Shown one piece after another: positions 1 to 8,923 of a DNA stretch of 32,197 bases. The notes under the pieces are model-generated. The model saw nothing but the letters and a program-made list of their open reading frames with translations, was not told the origin of the DNA and made no database searches. Origin of the DNA: Saprolegnia diclina VS20 (lineage: Eukaryota; Oomycota; Saprolegniomycetes; Saprolegniales; Saprolegniaceae); NCBI RefSeq assembly GCF_000281045.1, contig NW_008246091.1, positions 377,155-409,351 of the forward strand. The letters are read 5' to 3'. A program made the translations under genes and the position numbers. Position 1 is the stretch's first letter, and every line of letters starts with the position of its first letter.

Positions 1-1352
1 TCATTAATATGCTTTTAACGGACAGTACTCTGGGCTGCACAGTGGCCTGCACGTTTTAGCGGACAGGGAGCCGTCAAATTCTCTTTCATGGATTTTTATT
101 TTCCTCTCCAGGAATATAATGACTGGATATTGGTATGTATTATTTTAAATCAAGCATAAGCGACGCGTGAACAGAATTCAGCGGCTGCTTGTCCGCTAAA
201 ATGCTTGGCCAATCACAGGCCGAAGAAAATGAGAAAAGCGCAGTGTTTTGGCGAATGGGCGCAGAGAACAATGACCGCAGGCGGCGGGCTGCGCACATGA
301 GTGAGCGCCGACAGCGGACAGCTACAGCGGACGTACCGGTATTCGACTGCTAGAACTTTACGGTTGAGGGCGCCCACCACATGTGCACTGCAATGCCGTC
401 CGTAAGATGCTCGAGAGCAACCTCAACGAGATCAAGAAGCACTAGTACTGCGCGAGGTCAACACTGGGTGCGCTGTGATAATGAGCCGTCCTCGTTGAAG
501 GAAGCCACGGACGGATGGACACGAAGCGCGCGTCTTCAATTAAGAATGTTTCCTTGCGTTTATTAGGATGGTATAGCGTCGACGCTCAGTGGTTACCGCG
601 TCAACGCAGTGCGCTCGCGAGTTTCAACTGGGATCGTAAATTGCCCTGTCATCTCGGCTACGGTGATGGCATCAAGGAGGTGTACTAGTACACAGATACA
701 CACACTTTCGAGCTCCTAATGAAAAGCATGATGTAGCGTGCGTCGGCATTCGGCGCTTGCTTGCCACGCAAGTCCAATCCTCGAGCAAGGTCCCCGTTTA
801 CCTTTGACGAGTACGAGAGCCTCGGCCGAGACAGCCGCGCGCTCCCGCTTCGCGCGCCTCTTCTTGACCATGTAGTGGGGCTTATGTGCCGATCCAAGTC
901 GACGGAGACGGTATACTTGGAACACCACTCGAGCGTAGGCGACTCTACGATAGCGAGCTGCCTCAATACTCCGCAACCATATTGCCACGTCACGGAGACT
1001 TTTTGGCCAATCAGATACCAGGGAATTTTAACGGGTGGCCTGTCCGTCAAATTCCGATCACAATTCAATATTTGGCTCATCGCTCTGGATCTTTTGGGGC
1101 GCTTCTGGGGACATTGGAAGGCCGAGATTTTAAAAAATGAGCTAGAAAGACCAGTATTTGATCACGATTTTCTTTAGATGGACACGTGGTGCATGAAGGA
1201 GGTGTCTGTGTGCTTGAGAAAGGAGCCGACAGCCGCGGGACTCTGCTCAATGGCCAACAGTCGGTTTTGACCGAAATCGAACTTGAATTGACGTCAACTG
1301 TAGCATTCACATCTTCAAGCATTTCAGGGCACACTGTTATTAAGCCGGGCGT
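1..1352. other. Intergenic region, no convincing gene
   Basis: This 1.35 kb stretch has lower GC than the flanking genes and several short open frames on both strands. None of them gives a recognisable protein. It contains copies of a TAGCGGACA motif (near 18, 57, 313 and, inverted, near 190) and CCAAT boxes near 205 and 1009. A stop-free stretch on the + strand at about 1163-1355 reads weakly like the NG-containing end of an FHA domain, but it has no start and no upstream continuation. I treat the region as spacer DNA that may hold decayed gene pieces. Confidence 0.5.
17..66. repeat. Dispersed ~50 bp repeat, copy 1
   Basis: Positions 17-42 share the pattern ACGGACAG, eight variable bases, GGCTGCACAG with positions 4053-4078. 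The likeness continues to a TTTAGCGG motif (near 55 here, near 4092 in copy 2). Within this copy TTTTAGCGGACA (about 54-65) recurs inverted at about 190-201. This may be a small non-autonomous element or a repeated regulatory motif; no target-site duplication was recognised. Confidence 0.4.
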
Positions 1353-3261
1353 CTAGTCTTCGGCCACCTCGGTTTCGTCGAGCTCAACTTGGGCAATGGT
1401 GTACTCAACGCTGACGTCCCAGCGGCTTCCTGGCGCCCGGACGCTCACAAACTTGACAAACTTCATCGTGTTCTCGTCGTGCATCACGAGGTTGAGCGCG
1501 TTGTGTTGGGCGTGTACTGTGACCAGCGCATCGTCATCGTCATCGTCATCTTGGAGCCCCTTGGCAACGTCACCGAGACCATCCTCTTCAGCCGATTGGT
1601 AGCACTCGAAGCCGCCCACGTCGCCACTGCCCCACGCCTCCTTGGCGTCGGCACCACGGCAGTCGGCGAAGCACAGCACGAGATCCAGTAGGGTCTCTGC
1701 CGGGAGTGTTTGCTCGTGTGCGAGCGTATAGTCCAAGCCGGCGCGGAACCGGCGCACTTGACTGCGCACACCAGTGGGCAGAAACCCCGTGAGAAGCCAA
1801 ATAAACTTCTGGAACGGCTGCGACGCCACAAGCTCGTCCTTGATATGACCGAGGAGCTGGCCCGCGCTTGCGCTGCTGCTCTTGGCACCCTCGCCAACAT
1901 ACGCGAGGTACCGCTGGAGATGCACCGGGCCACGAGGATCCCATGCTTCATCGTAGCCGGCCGTATACTGCGGAACCTGCCCAGATCCCAGTTGCACCGC
2001 ATCGTCGGCGCTTCGTGTGGCCGTCGCAATCGCATCGGCCAAGTCGGACTTCAAAAAGTCGTGCAGCTAAGGACGGACCAGTAAGTCAATGAACGGTCGA
2101 CAACAATTGAGCGTACCTGGAGACTCCCGCTGGAGCGAAACGATGATTGGATGTCGCCAATCGTGCGCATAGCGAGGTAGATCGGGTTCACAAAGGCACG
2201 GAGAAACGCCAGGTCGCCGCTCGTTAGTTGCGGATTCTGCACGATGCTGTCCATGGGGAGCTCGCCGAATGGAGACACGTGCTCACGCAAAACTGAGAGT
2301 TGCTCTTGCGTGGCGGCATCGACGCCGGCGGGCGCGACAGCCTGTATGCGATGATGAGCCTTTTGACTCGATACAGCCATGGAGAGCACCTGATGGAACC
2401 AGCCTTGAATAGATAGACGGGGCTTCTCCGCATAGACTTCCTACGCACGTGTGAGCAGACGACGCGAATAATGCTCAGATGGAGGGAGCTACCTGGACCG
2501 AGTGAAAGCTCACGCCCGGGATGACCGTGAAAAGCGCCATCGTGTTATACGTGGGGAGAGCAAATGCCGTCGGAACCAAGTCGGGCACGCGGTCGTTCGA
2601 TGCCATCGACGGGTACAGCTCGAGGCTGCCGCCGTCCACAACCGTCCAGTCGTCGTCCGGGTCGCTGAGATAGATGACGTAGCTCACGCAGCGTGTGCCA
2701 ATGACGTCGTCGTGAGGCAAGAGATGGCAGCCTTGCATGTACACGTTCGCGGCGCAGTCCACCTTGTCTGTCAAGGGCGGGCAACCCGTGATCGCCGTAA
2801 TGTAGTCGCGAAATTCCTTGCCATACTACACAGTCGTCACATGAGCAATTTCAGGAGGATGCAAAATCGCAGTACGAGGGCATCACGCAGCTCAAGGAGA
2901 GCTGGCAGATCCTTTGCGATCTTGTCCGACGTCTTTAGGTTCCCGAGGTCGATCGTCTGGTAGAGCTTGAAGAGGTCCGTCTCCTTGAAGTTGCCCTCGA
3001 GGTGCGTAATGCATTCGTGGTGCACCTGCACCGCGTGAGGCTACGCATCCTGCACGCATATGATACCTTGTTCATGTGCTCGCGCGTGCACAGCGCTGGG
3101 ATCTGGTAGTGCGGGTACGGCTTTGTCGTCGCGTAGGCCGCCTGGACCGACGCACGCGCTGCCGCAGACGACTGCAACAGGTCCGGATGGAGGACCGACG
3201 GCTTCGCATCAAACTTGGCCTTCTTCGGCAGCGGCTCTAGAGTCGTCGAGGTAGGGTCCAT
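1353..3261 (-). CDS. OGFOD1/Tpa1-type 2-oxoglutarate Fe(II) prolyl hydroxylase
   Basis: Spliced model of 571 aa in five exons: 3067-3261, 2876-3025, 2493-2825, 2117-2440 and 1353-2066. All introns are 41-52 nt and in phase 0. The product resembles the Tpa1/OGFOD1 family, which in yeast and animals hydroxylates a proline of ribosomal protein uS12 (Rps23) and affects translation termination and stress granules. The iron ligands are visible as H153, D155 and H223, and the 2-oxoglutarate-binding arginine as R234, with spacing close to yeast Tpa1. The second half (about 240-560) matches the family's non-catalytic C-terminal double-stranded beta-helix domain and contains a run of seven Asp coded by a GAT-type repeat near 1526-1550. 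The first acceptor could instead be at 3041, giving an implausible 26 nt intron. The start is the only in-frame ATG before the N-terminal basic segment. The neighbouring FYVE gene is head-to-head. Confidence 0.93.
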
Positions 3262-3597
3262 GCAACCTCCATGCGACGCCGTCTACCTCGTGCTTGGTCC
3301 GCCATTGAGTTTGGTGGCGTGGGAATGAATATGGACACGCGACACGTTAAAAACGTTTTTGTTCGTTGCTGTGTCATGCATGTCTTACCGTTTGTATACG
3401 TTTGACACCCTGTGTATTGAACGATTGGTTAAACATTGAAAAACGTGGTTTGTCACGGCTAAAAAAACGTGGTTTGTCGTGGCGCGACATGCGAGCACGC
3501 TCGCCGACAGCAGGATCTTCAGAAGCAACCTACGCAGTCTACTCATTTGGCAATTAGACCTTTCGCCCACGGTAGCTCCCTTCCATATTCATCCCCC
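3262..3597. promoter_or_regulatory. Divergent promoter region
   Basis: 336 bp lie between the OGFOD1-like gene (-) and the small FYVE gene (+), so both promoters must fit here or in the neighbouring genes. It holds an AT-rich tandem repeat (see 3439-3482) and an ATTGG box near 3424. No clear TATA box was seen. Confidence 0.45.
3439..3482. repeat. Tandem 20 bp direct repeat, 24 bp period
   Basis: AAAAACGTGGTTTGTCACGG (3439-3458) is repeated with two mismatches at 3463-3482. A related TTAAAAACG motif lies near 3348. It sits about 120 bp upstream of the small FYVE gene start and could be a regulatory direct repeat, but no factor can be named. Confidence 0.7.
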
Positions 3598-4011
3598 ATG
3601 TCAAGCCTTGAGAAGCATGTGATGGACGACAGTGTCTTCCTCGTCGAGAAGCTCGCCGCTTCCTCCACAGCGAGAGGGTCACACTCGTGCTCGCAGTGCC
3701 AACTCAAGTTCCGTCTCCTCCAACGATGGCGCTATGCCTGTAGCTTGGTACGAAGGACGCATACCTAACGGTGTCAAAGCTCATTGTCGAGGACGTTCTA
3801 GTGCGGGGGCGCCGTGTGCCGTCAGTGCCATCTCAAGGTCCACGTCAACGTTCTCAACAATGGGTGCCAGCGTATCCGCGCTTGTGCCAAGTGCATCTCG
3901 ACCTTCGACGGCGCCCGCGAGCGCCGCGTATCGTGCCAAACGCTCTTTTCACCCGAAGATTTGTGTGTCGACGATGCTCGTCGGTCACGTGAGTTTTTGT
4001 CCCTGCAATAA
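3598..4011 (+). CDS. Small FYVE-type zinc-finger protein
   Basis: Two exons, 3598-3747 and 3802-4011, with a 54 nt intron (GTACGA...CTAG) in phase 0, give about 119 aa. Splicing restores a FYVE-like finger: CSQC, then RYACSLCGG, then VCRQC and a final ACAKC, the eight-cysteine order of FYVE domains. FYVE domains usually bind PI3P on endosomes through an R-[RK]-HHCR motif. Here that motif is degenerate (RWRYACSL), so lipid binding is doubtful and a protein-binding FYVE-related role is possible. There is almost nothing outside the finger. A GTGAGT at 3988 could be a donor for a further exon, giving a different C-terminus. ATG 3622 is another possible start. The gene may be a truncated copy of a longer FYVE gene like the one at 11204-12660. 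Confidence 0.65.
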
Positions 4012-4051
4012 CACAGTGAAATACCATTGGTGTGCTCTTGATGGGCAGAGC

Positions 4052-4103
4052 TAGCGGACAGCACGCAAGGCTGCACAGCGATAATTCACGCAGTTTAGCG
4101 GCC
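4052..4103. repeat. Dispersed ~50 bp repeat, copy 2
   Basis: Partner of positions 17-66. AGCGGACAG and GGCTGCACAG are conserved with the same eight-base spacer, followed about 15 bases later by a TTTAGCGG motif. It lies just after the small FYVE gene, in the 278 bp gap before the biotin ligase gene. Confidence 0.4.
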
Positions 4104-4289
4104 ACGAAACCAGGAAGCCGGTGATAACTATTGATCATGGCAGGTCCATCTCAAATTGCGAATGTGCATCTGTGGCCTTGGATGGGCGTCGAGCTTTCTA
4201 CCCAGCATGATTGCGTCGAGCAGCCATTTTGAACGCACCATTGATAGGGGGGCCTACTAAATCGTCTTGACCGGGAATGCCTCCGGGAA

Positions 4290-5428
4290 ATGACCAATCG
4301 ACTTGCGAAGTCTGGGATGGTCCGACGGATACCCTCTTCTGTCGCTTGTCGTTTCGCAGTCCGAACCGTCATGACGTCCATCTTTGACGCGGCCAAGGGA
4401 GCTCAGAAGCTCTTCCTCGTAAGCAGCAAGGCAGCACCGCCGGCGATCTCGACGTGGGCCACTGCGAAGGGCATCGAGAGCGCGGTCGCGGGCGGTCTCG
4501 ATACGACCTTCTTCCCAACGCTCACGACGCACGAGCTTGGGCGCCACGTGCTCTACGCCGAGACGCTGCCCTCGACGCAAACGCTTCTGCAAGCGTCGAC
4601 GCTGGAGCTGCGCCCGCTAGCGCCCGAGGATTTCCGCCTCGTGTGCTGGACGCCGCTCCAGTCGACGGGTCGTGGCCGCGGCGCCAACACGTGGGTCGCG
4701 CCCGAGGGCTGCCTCACGTTTTCGTACCAGAGCTTCTTCACGGATGGCCAAAGCCTTCCGTTTGTGCAGTACCTCGTGTCGCTCGCCGTCGTGCGCACGG
4801 CGCTGCATTTCGGCGCGTCGCGGGTCGCAATCAAGTGGCCCAACGACATTTACGTCGATGGCATGAAGATCGCCGGCGTCTTGTGCCAGTCCGAGTACTT
4901 TCAAGGCCGCTTCTGCCTCACGACAGGTGCGAAATGGACCCTGTGTAGCGTTTAATGATATTGCGTAGGCATTGGCTTCAACATTAGCAATCCCGAGCCG
5001 ACGACGTGCTTGAACAAGCTCGTGGGCACGGCCGTGACGCGGTACGATGGAAGAGGCTATCTATATGTATCAACTGATTGTGTTTGAAGGGAAGCGTTCA
5101 TGGCGGCGTACTGCAACATTTACGAGCCAATGGAAGCGGAGTTCCGTCGCACGGGCTTTGCGTCGTTTGAAAAGGAGTACACCGATCATTGGCTCCACAC
5201 GAATCAGCTCGTCAAGGTCCAAGGCGATCGCGCTGGCGAGCCGGAGATGGCGGCCACAATTCAAGGTACTAGACATGAGCACATGTTGACGTTGGAGCCA
5301 TCGCTCGTCTAGGGCTGTCGCCGTCGGGATGCCTCCTTGCGTCAAGCGAAAGTGGCCAGCGCTACGAGCTCTACCCGGATGGCAATTCGTTTGATTTTTT
5401 CAAGGGTTTACTCAAGCGCAAGGTCTAA
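4290..5428 (+). CDS. Biotin-protein ligase (holocarboxylase synthetase type)
   Basis: Four exons (4290-4926, 4969-5041, 5090-5265, 5313-5428) give 333 aa. The enzyme activates biotin with ATP to biotinyl-AMP and transfers it to a lysine of carboxylases. The catalytic-domain hallmarks are present: the adenylate-binding GRGRG loop (127-131), KWPNDIY (182-188), KIAGVL (193-198) and the GIGFNISNP segment (213-221). A small C-terminal domain follows (about 275-333). The introns are 42, 48 and 47 nt; the second uses a GAAG acceptor. The first 28 residues are arginine-rich and lack acidic residues, so a mitochondrial presequence with a second start at M28 (4371) for a cytosolic form is possible; this is inference. 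The stop codon overlaps that of the convergent gene at 5425-6223. Confidence 0.94.
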
Positions 5429-6223
5429 TTGCAGTGCCGATCGCCCTTCATCTTGGCGCGCAAGTCCAAGAGCTCTTCTCGTGATCGGTTGGCGTCGGCC
5501 GTCTAGCACAGCTCATGTTAATCCGTGCTTGAAATGCATATATTCCGATTCAAGTACCTCCTTCATGACGGCGTACCCGCCGTACACGCCGCTCTTCTTG
5601 ACGCGGTACGTATACTGGCTGCCCGCCGTGGTGCCACCCGCATATGTCCCAAAAGCAAAGCCTTCTTCGTCCGACTTGGATTTCTTTTTGGCCCGCTAGT
5701 ATCCAGTTGCGCATGAGAGAGTAGAGAGAGTAAGGACGGGTACCTCTTTTTTCTCCTTCTCGTCTTCGTCCGGAGGCGCCTTGATGTAGTGGAACGTCGT
5801 AGTGGACACGAGGTCCGAGCTGAATGCGGAACTGATCGAGACAGAGACGTCGCTGAGCACCATCTTGACGATGCGCGTCTCTTCTTGGAGACTCGTCGGG
5901 TGCATGATCATCATTGCATCGCCGACCGAGAGCTCGCTCGCGAAGCGCGTACCCATCTTGCCCATGACGGTGGTGCCAGACGTCAGGATACGCCCGGTGC
6001 CTTGGAGCTTCACGAGCTGGAAGTCATCGCGGTCACCGTCCGCGCCGTCCTCGTCGTTGCTCTGCGCGGTCTCGGCCTTCCGCTTCTTCGTCTTCTTGGT
6101 CTTCCTAGCACATGCAGATATAAGCATCCCCATGGTCATCTTCATGTGTGCGTACTTGGCTGTTAGCGCGAGCCCGCCCTTGAGCTTTAGCTTTCCGCCC
6201 ACGGTCTTCTTGTACTCGGACAT
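5425..6223 (-). CDS. Conserved lysine-rich protein with FRG1/FAM32A-like ends
   Basis: Four exons (6156-6223, 5744-6104, 5558-5695, 5425-5502) give 214 aa. I do not recognise the family with certainty. The N-terminus (GGKLKLKGG, then a KKTKKTKKRK run) resembles the start of FAM32A/FRG1-type nuclear proteins. The last residues (LLDLRAKMKGDRHC) resemble the FRG1 C-terminus. The middle (about 50-125) is a predicted beta-rich core with repeated TSGTTV- and FASELSVGD-like segments, followed by an acidic then basic linker (DEDEKEKKERAKKKSKS). A nuclear or RNA-related role is a guess from charge and ends only. Without the last intron (GTACTT...CTAG, 5503-5557) the frame would end at 5513; the spliced end is preferred because it gives the FRG1-like tail. 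An in-frame upstream ATG exists at 6352. The last coding base lies inside the convergent ligase stop codon. Confidence 0.75.
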
Positions 6224-6580
6224 TGCCGCCCGCTCGTCGTGTCCCCTGTTTCGATTGGCTTGTCTCGAATCTGCGTTGGAATTTTCAACAACAGTGTTCC
6301 AAAGAGGCACTTGTCTAAAATCACGCCACAAATCGACCTTCCAGGGCTGCATCGATCGGTTCGCCTGGAAATGTCGAGCCGCTTGTTGCGTAAACTGGAC
6401 CTAGCGTGAAAAAGACACCATTTTAATTCGAGCATATCGTGGGCCACCGCCGGCGTGAGTCCATGCACACAATGTCGAGTCTTTACGCGCGGTGTTTCTA
6501 GCTGCAAACTGTCTTAATTTATAGACTGAGCGAAACCAACGCAACGTGTACCTGCGATCAACCTGCAAGTATCCGGACGC
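6224..6580. promoter_or_regulatory. Divergent promoter region
   Basis: 357 bp between the lysine-rich protein gene (-) and the CRAL-TRIO gene (+). An ATTGG (inverted CCAAT) box lies near 6244 and an ATCCGGA motif near 6570, about 10 bp before the downstream ATG. No TATA box was seen. Confidence 0.4.
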
Positions 6581-7654
6581 ATGGATCCTCTTGTGCTCGT
6601 TGGAGCTTGCATCATCTGGCCACGGATGCACGAAAAGACACCAACGATTGCGCGGCTCCGCGAGCAGCTTCTGCAGGAGACGCCGGAAGTGCGCCTTGTG
6701 GCCCTTGGTTTTTGCGAGCTTGATCAGCTCGACGACACGATCGAAAAGTACGCGATCGCGCGCGATTGGGACGCAGACGCGACCTTGAGTGCGATGCGCA
6801 GCAGTATCGCGTGGCGCGTCGAGCAGGATGTGCCGTCGCTCATGGCGGGCCCGGCTTTGCCCAACGAGAAGCTCGAGGCCATTCGTCGCTTCAACGTACG
6901 ATAGTGTTCTCAGTGGCTGCACTCACCCGATCGATAGCCGCAAGGATTCCACGGAGAGGACAAGGATGGACGACTTGTCTACATTGAGCGCACGGGCTAC
7001 TTGGACTGCGATGCGCTCCTCAAGGTCGTGACGCCCGACGACATTCTCAAGGCGCACGTGCAAAAGTGTGAGTACAAGCTCCACGTGCTCTTGCCGCGCC
7101 AGGTCCTTTCTATGCCTTCTCGTCGTGGGCTGAGAGTGCACTGTGCAGGTGGTCGCGCGCGGCGCCGCCGCGTCCAAGATCGTACTCATTTACGACCTCG
7201 CCAACGTGGGCTTTAGTACCTTCAAGACGGACATCTTTACTGCAATCCAGCGCATCACGAGCATCAACCAAGGTACAGTACCAGTGATCTTTGAGCGGCG
7301 GTATTGACGCAATAGTTTAGAGCACTACCCCGAGACGCTGCACAAGGTCTACATTGTGAACGCACCCTTCTTTTTTTACGGCACGTACAAGCTCATCGAG
7401 GTGTTCCTGAGCGACCGGATTCGCCACAAGATCGTCTTTGTTGGTCGTAAGGACGAGCTCCTCGCCGACATTCCTGCGGCGTCGCTCCCGTCGTTTCTCG
7501 GCGGCAATTGCAACTGCTTTCCAGGCCAGCCCCACGGTGCGTCGCCATTTGTACCATCTCTCTTTTGACGACTACTGCAGGCGGCTGCGTCTCGTCGGCC
7601 TCGTTTACGCAGACGCGCTACTTCTCGGCCCTCGATGCACACTTTGAGGATTGA
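6581..7654 (+). CDS. CRAL-TRIO (Sec14-like) lipid-binding protein
   Basis: Five exons (6581-6895, 6938-7102, 7149-7272, 7321-7536, 7581-7654) give 297 aa. After a helical N-terminal part (about 1-105), the CRAL-TRIO fold is recognisable by GFHGEDKDGRLVYIER (near 108-123), a core strand VLIYDLANVG (near 170), then HYPETLHKVYIVNAPFFF (near 203-220) and LPSFLGGNC near the end of the lipid-gate region. Sec14-type proteins bind or exchange phosphoinositides and other small lipids at membranes; the ligand here is unknown. The introns are 42-48 nt. The donors of introns 2 (GTCCTT) and 4 (GTGCGT) differ from the usual GTAC. Intron 1 uses the acceptor at 6937, which restores the NPQGFHG reading. The protein ends soon after the domain, without a GOLD domain. 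Confidence 0.9.
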
Positions 7655-7772
7655 GAGAGAGAACGGTTTGCGTGTTCTGAAAGCAAATAGTGTAATATCG
7701 TCGATGGCGCGGGCACGACGTCGGAGTCTAGTAGCGTCGCGGCCGCCTTGTCGTCGGTCAGGCTAATGGCAC

Positions 7773-8261
7773 TTAGCCCATTCGTTCCACGTCTATGGCA
7801 TCGGTAAGACTCACGGAGGATCGAGACGCGGCGACGTACCCGCAAAGACAGCGTCGAAGGTCAGGATGTTGTTTTGCTCAATGATGTCCGTGGGCAGGTC
7901 GTTCATTTCGTTCATGTGCTACGCCAGTGGTCCCGACCTCTATCTCTCGAGCACTCCGCCCGTACCTGGATCGCATCAAAGAGGCCAATGAAGCGGGGCG
8001 TGGTCTCGCCTTCGTCCACAAGGAAGACCTGCGGGTACGAGCCCCGGACTCCGCTGATGCCAAAGAGCGTGTTCCGCCGGTCGACCATGTCCTCGGCCGA
8101 CCCGTCGACCTCGACGCGCTTGATCTTCTTGGCGTCGAGAAGAGCGTTGAGCGACGAGGTGTTGCTCTTGTTTTCGGCCGAGAAGCTCTGGTTGGAGACG
8201 AGCACGATGCACTTCTACGAGTCGCCGCGTGAGCTCGGCCGTCGCCACGTCCTACCTTCAT
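7773..8261 (-). CDS. SH3BGRL-like thioredoxin-fold protein
   Basis: Four exons (8256-8261, 7966-8214, 7840-7918, 7773-7792) give 117 aa. The first exon codes only Met-Lys and the last only about seven residues. The sequence fits the SH3BGRL/glutaredoxin-related fold: first strand CIVLVSNQSF, helix NTSSLNALLDAKKI, strand RVEVDGSAEDM, the cis-Pro segment SYPQVFL near 67-73, and the FIGLFDAIQHMNE helix. The redox CxxC of true glutaredoxins is absent, as is usual for SH3BGRL proteins, so a scaffold or adaptor role is more likely than oxidoreductase activity. The introns are 41, 47 and 47 nt. The gene is convergent with the CRAL-TRIO gene (118 bp gap) and head-to-head with RPC3. Confidence 0.85.
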
Positions 8262-8923
8262 GGTCGTCGTCGTCTTCGGTGGCTGTCGGGTTTTGCTGTT
8301 TGAGTGACACCCACGAGCAGTCGGCGGTAATTTATTCGCACCGGCCACTGCATTTTTATTCCAAGAACCAACCAATATCTCGGTTGTTGTAAGAACAACA
8401 TTTGATCGCGAAAAAAATGACATGCCACCCAAGCGGCTCGCGGAATAAAAATGACCAATCTGTCCCATCGCACATGGCGGACGTCGATCCATTGACAGGC
8501 GGGGAGCCCTCTTGATGCTCTTGATGGACCCACGACAACAAGCCCCTAAACAACCCTTGCATGCGACGACAACTCAATTTAGTAGCTATGTACTCCGACT
8601 AGATCTAATACATGTAGCGACATGGACCAAGTTGCACTTTACAGAATCGTCCGCGACGTCGAGCATGCACGAGCGACCTTTGAACGAGGGCATGCGGTGA
8701 TACTCTTGGATGCTAGTATACGACTACACGTACGTACTAGTATTGATACCGTAGTATTATTGCTCGTCAAGGAGCGCGTGCTCTGCTGTGCTTGAAGTGG
8801 CAAGCGAGTTGCGTGCGGCCAGCCTCGGCACTTCTGATTGGCCCGCCGGCGATCCCTGGAAACCATTGGTCAATAATATCCAATAACGCTTGCAAGCGGC
8901 GCCGGAATTAGCGGTCGTCCGAG
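8262..8923. promoter_or_regulatory. Divergent promoter region (SH3BGRL / RPC3)
   Basis: 662 bp of moderately AT-rich DNA. CCAAT or ATTGG boxes occur near 8450, 8836 and 8863-8882; the last group lies 40-60 bp before the RPC3 start. No coding frame with recognisable content was found. Confidence 0.4.

Noticed and set aside
761-1177. 138-codon plus frame and its neighbours as a gene
   Set aside because: Overlapping frames on both strands, no domain likeness, no plausible intron structure and lower GC than true genes here.
1526-1550. GAT/ATC trinucleotide repeat as an independent microsatellite
   Set aside because: It lies in frame inside the OGFOD1-like gene as a run of Asp, so it is recorded within that gene.
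3041-3066. A 26 nt intron in the OGFOD1-like gene
   Set aside because: Also in frame, but far shorter than every other intron here; the acceptor at 3026 gives a 41 nt intron and a reasonable junction.
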